DNA from: Dongshaea marina | GTDB taxonomy: Bacteria; Pseudomonadota; Gammaproteobacteria; Enterobacterales; Aeromonadaceae | NCBI RefSeq assembly: GCF_003072645.1 | Contig: NZ_CP028897.1 | Coordinates: 312,001 to 376,000, forward strand | DNA: 64,000 nt | Direction: 5' to 3' | In this document: one piece after another, positions 30,004-39,707 of the stretch | Numbering within the stretch: the first letter of the stretch is position 1 | How the letters are laid out: each line of letters opens with the position of its first letter | Notes under the pieces: model-generated | Databases searched by the model: none | The model's input: only the letters and a program-made list of their open reading frames with translations | What the model was told of the DNA's origin: nothing | Position numbers and translations under genes: made by a program

Positions 30004-31680
30004 ATGATTAGATTAGGGCTCGTCAGTTTACTGTGCCTCCTCTTCGTGGCGGGTTGCCAAAGCTATCATCCGGGCTATCAGCCCAATGACCCGGGCGACA
30101 TTCGTGATGTGATTCAGCAGGGGATCGCGGATAATGATCGCTTAGACTCTCAATCCGTGGTGGTTCCCCGGGAGGTTGAGCAGTCTCTGTTGCCTGATAG
30201 TGGATTATCTGCTCCCAAGTCCTTGCTGGCTCAGCAAAAGCGTTTTGAAGTCTCCGCCCATGATGTGAATGCGGTTGATTTCTTCGGCTCTTTGTTTCGC
30301 GATACTCCCTACAGTGTTGCGGTTCACCCCGGTGTCAGCGGGACTATCTCGCTGCAGCTTCGGGATGTGACTCTGGCGGATGTGCTGAACATAGTTTCGG
30401 ATATGTATGGCTATGATATCGAGCATAGTGGCAGCATCTATAACATCTATCCAGCGGGGCTTAGAACCGAGATCTTCCCGGTCAATTACCTGATGATGAC
30501 CCGTCAGAGCACCTCACGTACCACGGTCAATATGGATACCAATGGTGGGGGGAGTTCAACCTCTAGTGGCAGCTCCAGTTCATCGAGCAGCTCCAGCTCG
30601 TCGGGTAGTAGTGTGGTGGGAACCGATATCCGTACCGAGTCCGGCAGTGATTTCTGGGCGGGTCTTCAGACGACTCTCAGTGCAATGGTAGGCAGTGGTG
30701 ACGGGCGAACCGTGATGGTATCTCCTCAGTCTGGATTGGTGACGGTACGGGCCTATCCCAAGGAGCTACGGGAGGTGAAAAAGTTCCTGAATGATGCCCA
30801 GCGCAACTTACAGCGCCAGGTGATTCTGGAGGCGAAGATTCTGGAGGTGACTCTCAAGGATGGCTATCAGCAGGGGATCAACTGGACCGAGCTGGGCAGT
30901 AACTCTTTTAATTTCACAACCGCCACTACGGGAAATATCCCAAGCGGTGAACTGACCACCATGACCTCAGCTATTGGCGGGGGTGGTCAGCTTAATGTTA
31001 ACCGGGGTGACTTTAAGGGGGCGATCACTCTGCTCAAGAGCCAGGGGGATGTAAATGTGCTCTCCAGCCCTAGGGTCACGGCGCTGAATAATCAGAAGGC
31101 GGTGATCAAGGTGGGGGATAATGAGTACTTTGTCACCAGCATCTCCTCGGATGCTTCTGAGGTGAATGGTTCCACAGTCACCACCCCCACCATTGAGATG
31201 GAGCCCTTCTTCTCGGGGATTGCCCTGGATGTGACGCCGCAGATCGATAAAGATGGCACAGTGACTCTGCATATTCATCCAGCGGTGGTGGATGTCACCT
31301 CTCAGGAGAAGGATATCGATCTGGCTGGATTTACCCAGGTTGCGAGTGAGGGGCAGGACACAACTTTGAAACTCCCAACGGCTAAAAGCGCTGTGCGTGA
31401 GTCGGATACAGTGGTTCGCGCCCGTGACGGCAGCGTGGTGGTAATCGGCGGATTGATGCAAACCATGCAGGAGCAGATTCAGTCGAAGACTCCACTACTA
31501 GGGGATATCCCCGGCTTGGGCGAACTCTTTACCAATAAGCGAAACGTGACAGTGAAAACAGAGCTGGTGATCCTCCTCAAGCCGATTGTGGTCGACCGTG
31601 ATACCTGGAAACAGCAGTTACGCAAGCAGGCTGAGTTGCTGGATAAATGGTATCCGACGGCGGATGGCAAGGGGGGCTAG
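30004..31680 (+). CDS. mshL: MshL, outer-membrane secretin of the MSHA pilus
   Basis: 558 aa. It begins with a lipoprotein signal ('LLCLLFVAGCQSY', lipobox Cys ~18). The middle holds N-domains ('DVNAVDFFGSLFRDTPYSV'), and a pure Ser/Gly linker (~180-201) precedes a conserved region and the C-terminal secretin domain, with 'SQGDVNVLSSPRVTALNNQKA' and 'VVVIGGLMQTMQEQ' as hallmark segments. Secretins form the ring through which the pilus leaves the cell. The Ser run is low complexity but in frame. Confidence 0.95.
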   Translation: MIRLGLVSLLCLLFVAGCQSYHPGYQPNDPGDIRDVIQQGIADNDRLDSQSVVVPREVEQSLLPDSGLSAPKSLLAQQKRFEVSAHDVNAVDFFGSLFRDTPYSVAVHPGVSGTISLQLRDVTLADVLNIVSDMYGYDIEHSGSIYNIYPAGLRTEIFPVNYLMMTRQSTSRTTVNMDTNGGGSSTSSGSSSSSSSSSSSGSSVVGTDIRTESGSDFWAGLQTTLSAMVGSGDGRTVMVSPQSGLVTVRAYPKELREVKKFLNDAQRNLQRQVILEAKILEVTLKDGYQQGINWTELGSNSFNFTTATTGNIPSGELTTMTSAIGGGGQLNVNRGDFKGAITLLKSQGDVNVLSSPRVTALNNQKAVIKVGDNEYFVTSISSDASEVNGSTVTTPTIEMEPFFSGIALDVTPQIDKDGTVTLHIHPAVVDVTSQEKDIDLAGFTQVASEGQDTTLKLPTAKSAVRESDTVVRARDGSVVVIGGLMQTMQEQIQSKTPLLGDIPGLGELFTNKRNVTVKTELVILLKPIVVDRDTWKQQLRKQAELLDKWYPTADGKGG

Positions 31681-31682
31681 GC

Positions 31683-32573
31683 GTGTATCTTGATTTTTTT
31701 GGGCTTAATGAGGCTCCCTTCGGCCTGACGCCAAATACTCAGTTTTATTACCAGCTTCCTCCCCACGAAGAGGCGCTGGAGGTTTTGCTGACTGCCCTGC
31801 AGAGCGGGGAGGGTTTTATCAAGGTGACCGGAGAGGTGGGAACGGGTAAAACCTTGCTGTGCCGAAAGCTCCTCAATGAGCTTCCGGAAAGTTTTGTGAC
31901 CGCCTATTTTCCCAATCCCTGTCTTAATCCGGAGAAACTCAATCAGGCGCTGGCTCTTGAGCTTGGGATCAATGTCGGCGAGCCTAGCGCCCTGAGCCTG
32001 ACCGATCGCATCCACCACCGGCTGGTTGAGCTCAAGGCGCAAAACCGCAGAGTGGTGGTACTTCTTGACGAGGCCCAGGCCCTTCCCGATGAATCGTTGG
32101 AGTCCCTGCGGCTATTTGGGAACCTGGAGACCGAGTCCAGTAAGCTGCTGCAGGTGGTGATGTTTGGTCAACCTGAATTGGATCTTCGCCTGGCCAGGGG
32201 GCATCTGCGGCAACTCCGACAGAGGATCTCTTTTTCCTATCAGCTACGAGCCCTACAGTCCGGGGAGGTCGGAGCCTATATTGAGCACCGTCTGCGAGTG
32301 TCTGGTTACCGGGGAGCAAGCCTTTTTAGTCCCAGAGCGGTTCGACTGATCAGTCGTGGTAGCCGAGGGATCCCAAGGCTTATCAACCTGTTAGCTCATA
32401 AAAGTCTGATGTTAAGCTTTGGCCAGGGGCAGTTTGCGATTGGTCACAGGGAGGCTCGGCGTGCAATCAAGGATACGGAGGACTCCTCTTTGCCACGAGT
32501 CACTTGGCGCTGGTGTATGGCGGGGGGAGTGCTGGTGGTAATTGGTTTGATTGGAGCCGGATTTATTTTATGA
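31683..32573 (+). CDS. mshM: MshM, ExeA-like AAA ATPase of MSHA biogenesis
   Basis: 296 aa from a GTG at 31683, three bases after the mshL stop and behind an AAGGGGGG ribosome site. It begins 'MYLDFFGLNEAPFGLTPNT', the typical MshM/ExeA start. Walker A is 'GEVGTGKTLLCRKLL', Walker B 'VVVLLDEAQALP', and a C-terminal membrane helix (~275-295) ends the protein. ExeA-like ATPases help place secretins in the envelope. Its stop overlaps the mshN ATG. Confidence 0.92.
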   Translation: MYLDFFGLNEAPFGLTPNTQFYYQLPPHEEALEVLLTALQSGEGFIKVTGEVGTGKTLLCRKLLNELPESFVTAYFPNPCLNPEKLNQALALELGINVGEPSALSLTDRIHHRLVELKAQNRRVVVLLDEAQALPDESLESLRLFGNLETESSKLLQVVMFGQPELDLRLARGHLRQLRQRISFSYQLRALQSGEVGAYIEHRLRVSGYRGASLFSPRAVRLISRGSRGIPRLINLLAHKSLMLSFGQGQFAIGHREARRAIKDTEDSSLPRVTWRWCMAGGVLVVIGLIGAGFIL

Positions 32574-33747
32574 GTGTTATCAATCAGATGTTGCGGGATC
32601 TGGAAAAAAGAGAGCAGGCGGGGCCATCGGCGGCTCCCGTGATGACGGTAGCTGGCAGCAGAAGTCGCTGGTGGATCTGGCTGTTACTGGGGCTGGTGAT
32701 CCTGCTGTTGTTGGGGGCTGCCCAGTACTGGTGGCTGAGTCATAGCCTGAAAAGCACGCCCGATGTAAAGCAGCAGGGAGCCATAACTGTTGCTGAATCT
32801 AAGGTGCAAACCGAGCATTCGGCGAGGGAAAGCAAGGTGACTCTCCCGGCCGTTACTGGTGATGAGAAAATTGCCGTAACTTCGAACCCGGAGCCAAAGA
32901 AACCAACTGAGCTTGCGGCATCGGGCATCACTGCCGCGGTCGAGGTTACTGCGGCCTCCAAGCAAGTTAAAGAGCCAGGACTCGCTCCCTCACTCCGGGA
33001 AGCGGCGCCCTCAAAGTCAGGCCCGGATTCGAGCCTCTTACCAACGAAACATGCTGCGGTGAGCCCTGTTCAGAATGTTAAGGCCCCCCTCAGACAGAGA
33101 AGCAAAATCAGCTGTCGATTCGTGAAGTAAAACTCAGCGATAGCCAGCTGGCTGCGCTTTATGCCAAGCGGGGCAGAGAGGCTCTGGAGAGTAATGATGG
33201 CCCGCAGGCCTCTAAGCTCTTTAACAAGGCTCTGGTGTTAACCCCGGCCAATAATCAGGTGCGTAAAGAGCTGGTCGCCCTCTACTATGGGCAGGGAAGT
33301 GAGGGGCAGGCGATGCATCTTTTGCATCAGGGGATGGCGGTTTCTCCCGGATATGCCGACTTTCGCCTGATGGCATCCAGGATTTATCTTGGATCCGGAG
33401 ACATGCAGCAAGCCTATGATGTTCTGAATAACCTGTCTCCAAGCCTGGCGCACAACATCGATTATTACGCTACCCTGGCGGCTCTTGCCCAAAAGCTGAA
33501 GCATTACTCCCAGGCCCAGCAGATCTATCAAAACCTGCTACAGCTGCACTCCAAAGAGGGGCGTTGGTGGCTTGGTCTTGGGATTGCTCTGGATAAGGAG
33601 GGCCAGGGGCGCAGAGCCCTTGAGGCCTATCAGCACGCTAGTCGCTCCGCAGGACTGACCGGACCTTCGCGCAGTTATCTCGATCAACGCATCGCTCAAT
33701 TGGAAAAAAACTATGATTCGACCCCAGCTAAAAAAGCGACTCGGTGA
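32570..33747 (+). pseudogene. mshN: MshN, TPR protein of MSHA biogenesis, frameshifted as read
   Basis: The start at 32570 gives 'MSVINQMLRDLEKREQ', the conserved MshN/GspB-like N-terminus, then a helix (~30-48) and a Lys/Ala/Pro-rich periplasmic linker. The frame stops at 33130, but adding one C to the C6 run at 33084-33089 joins it to the downstream frame ('LSIREVKLSDSQLAALYAKR') with several TPR-like helical pairs up to 33747, 392 aa in all. The 3' end overlaps mshE. MshN probably works with MshM and MshL in secretin assembly. Confidence 0.88.
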
Positions 33748-35473
33748 TCTTCTTGTCGAAGAGGAGATCATCTCCCAGGAGCAGCTGGATCTTGCCTTGC
33801 AGCAGCAAAAACAGACGGGGCGCAAGCTGGGGGCTTCCCTGGTCGATCTCGGGTTTATCGGTGAGCAGCAGCTGGATGAGTTCTTAGCCCAGCAGCTTTC
33901 TATTCCCCTGTTTAACCTCAACCACCTGACGATCGACCCCAAGGTGGTGGAGCTGCTGCCCGAGGTGTTTGCCCGGCGGCACCGGGCCCTGGCGATCAAT
34001 GATGATGGTGAGCATGTCACTGTGGCTATGAGTGACCCTGCGGATCTCAGGGCGTTGGATCTTGTTTATCATGAGCTTAGCCCGCGTGAGGTCCAGTTCG
34101 GGGTTGCCAGTGAGGGGCAGATCCTGGAGGCTTTCGATCGTTACTATCGGCGAACCAAGGAGATAGAGTCCTTTGCAGAGCAGCTCCAGGAGGAGTACTC
34201 CCAGACCGAGGATCTGACACTTGGCTTGTTAGATGACACGGTTGAAGAGGAGGGGGAGGCCACGGTAGCCAAGCTATTGCGGACCCTGTTTGAGGATGCG
34301 GTGCAGGTTGGAGCCTCAGATATCCACATCGAGCCGGATGAGAATAAACTCAGGATCCGTCAACGGGTCGATGGGGTGCTCCATGAGAATGTTCTCAACG
34401 AGGTGCAGATCGCCTCGGCCGTAGTATCCCGCCTTAAGCTGGTCGCCAATCTGGACATTTCAGAGCGGCGGATGCCTCAGGATGGCCGCTTTAACATCAA
34501 GATCCGTGGCAATAATATCGATGTGCGCCTTTCCACCATGCCGGTTCAACATGGTGAGTCCGTGGTGATGCGTTTGCTCAATCAATCGGCGGGCCTTTTG
34601 AGCCTGGAGGAGACGGGAATGCCAGCAGAGGTGCGCGAGCACTTTCGCCGCCAGCTGCACCGCCCCCATGGCCTGATTCTGGTGACCGGACCGACCGGAA
34701 GCGGTAAGACCACGACTCTCTATGGGGCCTTGTCGGAGCTTAATAGCCCTGAAAAGAAAATCATCACGGTAGAGGATCCGGTCGAGTATCGCCTGCCGCG
34801 AATCAATCAAGTGCAGGTCAACAGTAAGATAGGTCTGACCTTCGCCCATGTATTGCGGGCAACCCTGCGTCAGGATCCGGATATCCTGCTGGTCGGTGAG
34901 ATGCGTGACCATGAGACCATGGAGATCGGTTTGCGGGGTGCTCTGACCGGACACCTGGTGCTGACCACATTGCACACCAATGATGCGATCACCAGCGCGT
35001 TGCGCCTTCTGGATATGGGGGCTCCCGGCTATCTGGTTGCCAGTGCCTTGCGCTGTATTATTGCTCAGCGTTTGGTTCGCCGGCTGTGCCCGCACTGCAG
35101 CCAAATCCACACTGTGGATGAGCAAACGGCATTGCGTCTAAGGCGGCTATTAAACGGCGTGGAGGCAGAGAAAAACTATCAGAAGGGGCAGGGCTGCCAG
35201 AACTGTAATTTCACCGGATACCACGGACGCTTCGGGGTGTTTGAAATGCTGGAGCTCAATGAGCCTATGATGGAGGCGATGCGTTTAGGTAATCCGGATC
35301 AATTCTCCAAGGAGGCGCGCAGGGTGCCCGGGTATCAGCCCCTGGCCATCATGGCTTACAAGTATGCCTGCCAGGGCGAAACCAGCATTGAAGAGGTGCT
35401 CCGTCTGGCTGAGGATGTGGCTTATTCCATCGAAGAGATGATAGATGAGGAGTCGCCGGATGCCTCGGTATAG
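33713..35473 (+). CDS. mshE: MshE, c-di-GMP-binding pilus extension ATPase
   Basis: 586 aa. The N-terminus holds two MshEN c-di-GMP motifs: 'RLGDLLVEEEIISQEQLDLA' (~9-28) and 'KLGASLVDLGFIGEQQLDEF' (~38-57). The C-terminal GspE-type ATPase has Walker A 'GPTGSGKTTTLYG', Walker B 'DPDILLVGEMRD', the His box 'TTLHTNDA' and a four-Cys zinc site ('CPHC' and 'CQNC'). In V. cholerae, c-di-GMP binding to MshE switches on MSHA extension and surface attachment. The motifs look intact, so the same control is expected here. Confidence 0.96.
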   Translation: MIRPQLKKRLGDLLVEEEIISQEQLDLALQQQKQTGRKLGASLVDLGFIGEQQLDEFLAQQLSIPLFNLNHLTIDPKVVELLPEVFARRHRALAINDDGEHVTVAMSDPADLRALDLVYHELSPREVQFGVASEGQILEAFDRYYRRTKEIESFAEQLQEEYSQTEDLTLGLLDDTVEEEGEATVAKLLRTLFEDAVQVGASDIHIEPDENKLRIRQRVDGVLHENVLNEVQIASAVVSRLKLVANLDISERRMPQDGRFNIKIRGNNIDVRLSTMPVQHGESVVMRLLNQSAGLLSLEETGMPAEVREHFRRQLHRPHGLILVTGPTGSGKTTTLYGALSELNSPEKKIITVEDPVEYRLPRINQVQVNSKIGLTFAHVLRATLRQDPDILLVGEMRDHETMEIGLRGALTGHLVLTTLHTNDAITSALRLLDMGAPGYLVASALRCIIAQRLVRRLCPHCSQIHTVDEQTALRLRRLLNGVEAEKNYQKGQGCQNCNFTGYHGRFGVFEMLELNEPMMEAMRLGNPDQFSKEARRVPGYQPLAIMAYKYACQGETSIEEVLRLAEDVAYSIEEMIDEESPDASV

Positions 35474-36686
35474 CTACAAGGGGCGAGACCGAAGTGGTAA
35501 GGCGGTCAACGGCCAGCAGGTGGCGGCCGACGAGCAGGCGGTTGCCGAGCAACTGATCCGCCAGGGGGTGATCCCAATTCAAATCACAGAGGTCGCAGAG
35601 AAGGCTAAATCGCTGGAGCTTCCCGCCTGGCTGACTCGCAGGCAGGTGACACTCGATGATCTCCTGTTATTTTGCCGGCAAATGTATTCGCTGACCCGGG
35701 CCGGCATATCGGTGATCCGCGCGGTCAACAATCTCAAAGACTCCATTACCAACCGAGCTCTTGCCGAAGCACTTACCGATATAGCCGATGAGTTGCAGCG
35801 GGGCTTATCCCTGGCTGTTGCGATGCGAGCCCATCCAAGGGTCTTTCCCTCGCTGTTTGTATCGATTGTCCATGTGGGTGAAAACACAGGTCATCTCGAT
35901 GAGTCTTTTCAGCAGCTCTCTGATTACTATGAGCTGGAGATGGAAACCCGCAAGCGGATCAAGACGGCCACCCGTTACCCCAGCTTCGTGGTGACGGCGA
36001 TCGCCATAGCGATCGTCGTTCTCAATATCTTTGTGATCCCTCAGTTTGTCGGCCTGTTTGAGCGATTTGGCGCAGACTTGCCTTTGCCTACCCGGATCCT
36101 GATGGCTACCTCCAGCTTCTTTGTGAATGATTGGTGGATCCTGCTGTTGATCGTGGCAGGTATCACCTTGGGGGTTCGCCAGTTTTTGAGTACAGAAAAC
36201 GGCAGGCAGAGCTGGGATCGCTATAAGTTACGCTTGCCGATTATTGGCTCTATTCTCGAAAGAGCCCTACTGGGGCGCTTTGCCCGAAGCTTTGGGATGA
36301 TGGTCCGCTCCGGGATCCCTTTGCACCAGGCCCTTGGGCTGGTGGCGGATGCGGTTGGCAATGCCTATATGTCGAAGCGGTTGCGGGGGATGCGCGAGGG
36401 TATCGAGCGCGGAGAAAGCCTGCTCAGAACCGCTGCCGCCAGCGGCTTGTTTACCCCCCTGGTGCTGCAGATGATCGAGGTCGGAGAGGAGACAGGTCAG
36501 GTCGATGTGCAGATGGTTGAGGTGGCTGGCTACTATGAGCGGGAAGTTGATTATGATTTGAAAAGCCTTACCGCCAAGATTGAGCCTATCCTTATAGGTA
36601 TCGTTGCTGTGATGGTGTTGATTCTGGCATTGGGTATCTTCCTGCCGATGTGGAACATGATGAACGTGATGAAGGGTGGTGGCTGA
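35460..36686 (+). CDS. mshG: MshG, inner-membrane platform protein (PilC/GspF-like)
   Basis: 408 aa from the ATG at 35460, chosen because a gaggag lies seven bases upstream and 'MPRYSYKGRDRSGKAVNGQ' is the family N-terminus. Two GspF repeats (~70-195, ~275-395) each precede membrane helices; 'LDDLLLFCRQMYSLTRAGISV' is typical. It anchors the MshE motor to the growing pilus. The start overlaps the mshE end by 14 bases and the stop overlaps mshF (ATGA). Confidence 0.95.
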   Translation: MPRYSYKGRDRSGKAVNGQQVAADEQAVAEQLIRQGVIPIQITEVAEKAKSLELPAWLTRRQVTLDDLLLFCRQMYSLTRAGISVIRAVNNLKDSITNRALAEALTDIADELQRGLSLAVAMRAHPRVFPSLFVSIVHVGENTGHLDESFQQLSDYYELEMETRKRIKTATRYPSFVVTAIAIAIVVLNIFVIPQFVGLFERFGADLPLPTRILMATSSFFVNDWWILLLIVAGITLGVRQFLSTENGRQSWDRYKLRLPIIGSILERALLGRFARSFGMMVRSGIPLHQALGLVADAVGNAYMSKRLRGMREGIERGESLLRTAAASGLFTPLVLQMIEVGEETGQVDVQMVEVAGYYEREVDYDLKSLTAKIEPILIGIVAVMVLILALGIFLPMWNMMNVMKGGG

Positions 36687-37171
36687 TGAGTAGTGAGCGA
36701 CAGGTCAATGAGCGAATGCTGGCCTTGCTGCTGCGAGTGGTTGCCGTCCTTGTCATCTTAGCTTTAATTGCCGTGTTGCTCTCCTGGTACAGGCACTATC
36801 GCCAGCAGACCGAGGAGGTGACCTTCCGGGTGTTGAGTACCACCTTTGCATCACAGGTCACCCGGTTGCATGAGGTCTGGTTGATCCGGGGTGAACCAAG
36901 CTCCATCTATCGTACCGCCGGAGATATCTACTTTAGCTCCTCGGGCTGGCCGACCCATGTCAGCAGAACACAAGAGATCTCACCACAAAAAGGCTGCAGG
37001 GAGCTTTGGGAGCAGTTGTTGGGGCAGCCTTCAAAGATCGGGGACGCCGAGGTTGGAGTGGTCTCGGCCGGAGGGGGCTGTCAGTTTATTTTACGTGGCG
37101 GTCTGAGTATCAGCTATCGCTTTGATAATGGCCAGGTGAGTTTTCACCGGCCAGTGGAGATGGAGTCATAG
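36686..37171 (+). CDS. mshF: MshF, MSHA biogenesis protein
   Basis: 161 aa from 36686, inside an ATGA overlap with mshG. A cytoplasmic stretch 'MSSERQVNERML' is followed by a helix (~14-36) and a periplasmic domain with two Cys ('QKGCRELWEQLLGQP', 'GGGCQF'). This is the size and layout of MshF. The function within the platform is not established. The usual next gene, mshB, is absent; an inverted repeat sits there instead. Confidence 0.78.
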   Translation: MSSERQVNERMLALLLRVVAVLVILALIAVLLSWYRHYRQQTEEVTFRVLSTTFASQVTRLHEVWLIRGEPSSIYRTAGDIYFSSSGWPTHVSRTQEISPQKGCRELWEQLLGQPSKIGDAEVGVVSAGGGCQFILRGGLSISYRFDNGQVSFHRPVEMES

Positions 37172-37223
37172 GCTCTGTTGACGCTTCAGATTTGCTTCAA
37201 AATTAGAAACGTCAACAGAGCCT
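37170..37223. repeat. 54-base perfect-arm inverted repeat with IS903-like ends, at the expected mshB position
   Basis: Two perfect 14-base arms (aggctctgttgacg / cgtcaacagagcct) enclose 26 bases. The outer sequence ggctctgttga with a nearby tcagattt resembles, from memory, the terminal repeats of IS903-group (IS5 family) elements. No transposase gene and no flanking target duplication are seen. It overlaps the mshF stop. It may be an insertion-sequence scar or a very short MITE. Confidence 0.5.
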
Positions 37224-37416
37224 GGCATTGTGGTCTGGATATTGCGTGATTATTGCTGATCTGGATTGGAGATCTGACGGTTACACTGCCAGTTTGGAAT
37301 CAAATGGAGCTTTTTTTGCCGGGCTAATCTGACTGACTGGGTTAAGGTTGTCGTATAGAGCCAGAGGCGACTATGATTTAAGCAGTGCAGTGACAAGATT
37401 ACGGGAAGGGCGCGCT

Positions 37417-37860
37417 ATGAGAAAAAATTCTGGTTTTACCCTGATAGAGCTGGTGATCGTGATTGTGATTTTGGGGATTTTGGCTGCGACGGCGGTGCCA
37501 AGGTTCGTCAATATGCAGGCGGATGCCCGGGGGGCGGCGATCAATGGTCTGAAGGCTGCCATTGTCGGTGCTGCCGATCTGGTCTATAGCAAGGCGGTGA
37601 TCGATGGTATCGAAACTAATGCCACAGGCTCTGTAACTGTGCAAGGTCAATCTATAGGCACTGTTTATGGCTATCCAAGCAGAGGTAGTATCGCTAGCGC
37701 GATTAATGGTGGCAATGATTGGACCTTTAATAATAGCGGAGGTACTGCGGTATATGGCTTTATCAGTGGTGCTGCCTCTACCGGTTGTAATGTCACTTAT
37801 ACTCAGGCTACATCTAGTGTCGCGCCTCCGACGGTTAACGTACTAACAACGGGTTGTTAA
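37417..37860 (+). CDS. mshA: MshA, major MSHA pilin
   Basis: 147 aa. The ATG at 37417, six bases after gggaaggg, gives a short leader and the type IV prepilin motif '[20 protein letters not shown]' with cleavage before Phe. A longer in-frame start exists but is unlikely. The mature protein has one C-terminal disulfide pair (Cys ~123 and Cys 147), and a Gly/Ser/Thr-rich globular part. The 245-base leader suggests its own promoter, as in other MSHA clusters. It is a possible substrate of the PglL enzymes at 17-20.6 kb, though no glycosite is proven. Confidence 0.93.
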   Translation: MRKNSGFTLIELVIVIVILGILAATAVPRFVNMQADARGAAINGLKAAIVGAADLVYSKAVIDGIETNATGSVTVQGQSIGTVYGYPSRGSIASAINGGNDWTFNNSGGTAVYGFISGAASTGCNVTYTQATSSVAPPTVNVLTTGC

Positions 37861-38375
37861 TGAAGTGTGGTTTTGAGCGGGCCACCTCGGTGGCTCGTAA
37901 TCGTTTTATTGCAGGCTTTACCCTGGTCGAATTGGTGGTGGTAATCGTCCTGATTGGGATCTTAAGCGCGGTAGTGGCACCGCGCTTTTTAACGCGTTCG
38001 GATGTCAATGCCGATGCCTATCGGGACCACTTGCTGCGGCTACTGCAATTGACACAGCAGCGTGCCATGTATAGCTCGAACGATTGTGCACTGGTGTTAC
38101 TAAAGGATAATCGTTTTGGTATTCCGGATCCCTGTAGTGGTTCCTCGTTCCCTACCTCCTGGAAACATCAATTCTGGGGCGTGAGCGCCGGGGAGTACAG
38201 TGATGATTTTTCCGGAGTAACCTTGTCTCAAAATAACTATAAGATTGGTTTCAACTCTAACGGAGAGCCTGAGCAGGATTGTGGCAGTAATGGCTGCACA
38301 ATTACCGTCAGTGGCGCAGGCGTGTCTCGTAGCGTGGTGATCGCATCATCGGGGTATATCTATGCGACGAACTGA
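37860..38375 (+). CDS. mshC: MshC, minor prepilin-like protein
   Basis: 171 aa. The ATG at 37860 overlaps the mshA stop (taATG). A leader of about 20 residues ends in 'AGFTLVELVVVIVLIGILSA', the prepilin peptidase site and helix. The globular part has two Cys pairs ('DPCSGSS', 'DCGSNGC'). Minor pilins prime assembly of the pilus. It overlaps mshD by 14 bases. Confidence 0.88.
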   Translation: MKCGFERATSVARNRFIAGFTLVELVVVIVLIGILSAVVAPRFLTRSDVNADAYRDHLLRLLQLTQQRAMYSSNDCALVLLKDNRFGIPDPCSGSSFPTSWKHQFWGVSAGEYSDDFSGVTLSQNNYKIGFNSNGEPEQDCGSNGCTITVSGAGVSRSVVIASSGYIYATN

Positions 38376-38898
38376 GGGATTCACCCTGATTGAGCTGGTG
38401 GCCGGTATCGTACTAGTCGCCGCGGCTCTGTTGGTGATTATCACCTTCACTCGTAACCAGGCGAGCCGTCAAACCTCCATCATCTATCAGATCCACGCCA
38501 GTGAGCTAGCAGGAGCGATGATCCACCGGGCGCAGGCGTTGCGCTTTGATGAGGAGTCAAATGAGTTGGGTGGGGAGCCCTTCTGTGGTGATACCGGCCC
38601 GGCTTGTACCGCTCCGGCAAGCTACGGTTCTGAGGGGAGTGAGAATGGGGTTTTGACTTTCAATGATATCGATGATCTCAATGAGTATTGTGATAATCCC
38701 CTGAGTGGTAGCGATTTTGCCCTGGCCCTGGGACTGGATCCGACCGTATATGGCAACTACCAGTTGAAAACCTGTGTGACCTCAGCCCCGGGCTTTGTCG
38801 GGGCGGCGGGGGATGATGCGGCCAAGCGCTTGGACCTGACGGTAATACTACCCAATAGTCAAACTATTGCTTTTCGTGGTTACTGGAGCAACTACTGA
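38362..38898 (+). CDS. mshD: MshD, minor prepilin-like protein
   Basis: 178 aa beginning '[19 protein letters not shown]', a prepilin leader and helix, followed by a globular domain with several Cys ('FCGDTGPACTAPAS', 'EYCDNPL', 'LKTCVTSA'). Order and size match MshD. The start overlaps mshC and the stop overlaps mshO by one base. Confidence 0.87.
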   Translation: MRRTEGFTLIELVAGIVLVAAALLVIITFTRNQASRQTSIIYQIHASELAGAMIHRAQALRFDEESNELGGEPFCGDTGPACTAPASYGSEGSENGVLTFNDIDDLNEYCDNPLSGSDFALALGLDPTVYGNYQLKTCVTSAPGFVGAAGDDAAKRLDLTVILPNSQTIAFRGYWSNY

Positions 38899-39707
38899 TG
38901 GTGCGGCGCGGTTTTACCCTGGTTGAGCTGGTGTTGGTATTGGTGATCCTGGGGATCGTCGCCGTCTTTACTTCGCGCTTTTTAGGTTCATCCATGCTGC
39001 TGTATCGGGACTCCCAGGTGAGTAATGAAAGGTTGGCTCAGGCCAGCTTTATGCTAACCAAGATGGGCCGGGATATTGCGGGTTCGTACTCTTCGAGCGT
39101 TCGTCTGTTTGGTTCAAATAATGGAAAATATAAGTGTATTCAATTTGCTCCGGTTCGCGGCGGAGGGGCTTATTTGAACAGTGTCTCTAATCTGAGTAGC
39201 GCTATCGGAATTGCCAGTAAGGATTTTATGCCCGGTAGTGGCAATTTTGATAACTTAAGGGTGGTGATTGGTGCAACTGCTGCAGTTGATATCTATCAGA
39301 GTGACTCAACGCTTCAAACAGGTAGTGGTGCTGTAGGGATTATTGATAGTTATGATGAAAACAATCCTGAAACTGGGTTGGCGACTATCACCCTGGAAGG
39401 GACACGCAAGTTTTCAGGGGACTCGGATGGTCGGCGCTACTTTATTCTTGGAGCCTCTTCCGAGGCTTACTGTTTCACCGGAAGTAATCTGATGCTCTAT
39501 GAAGGCCTGAACTGGAGTACTTACAGCACAGTTCCGGTCGGAGCAGGTATTGTAGAGCGACTGACAGGTAATCAGCTTAACTTTTCGCAGAGTGCCTTTG
39601 CATTTGATGCCTTGGCTCAGACGGTATCAATTCGCCTGGTGCTGGATCTGCCCGATAATAAGACCCTGGTCCTTAATCAACTGGTATTTATGAACTATGG
39701 CCCCTAA
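38898..39707 (+). CDS. mshO: MshO, minor prepilin-like protein
   Basis: 269 aa beginning 'MVRRGFTLVELVLVLVILGI', a short prepilin leader and helix. The larger globular domain is in the PilW/GspJ size class and occupies the MshO position. The gene overlaps mshP by 11 bases. Confidence 0.87.
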   Translation: MVRRGFTLVELVLVLVILGIVAVFTSRFLGSSMLLYRDSQVSNERLAQASFMLTKMGRDIAGSYSSSVRLFGSNNGKYKCIQFAPVRGGGAYLNSVSNLSSAIGIASKDFMPGSGNFDNLRVVIGATAAVDIYQSDSTLQTGSGAVGIIDSYDENNPETGLATITLEGTRKFSGDSDGRRYFILGASSEAYCFTGSNLMLYEGLNWSTYSTVPVGAGIVERLTGNQLNFSQSAFAFDALAQTVSIRLVLDLPDNKTLVLNQLVFMNYGP

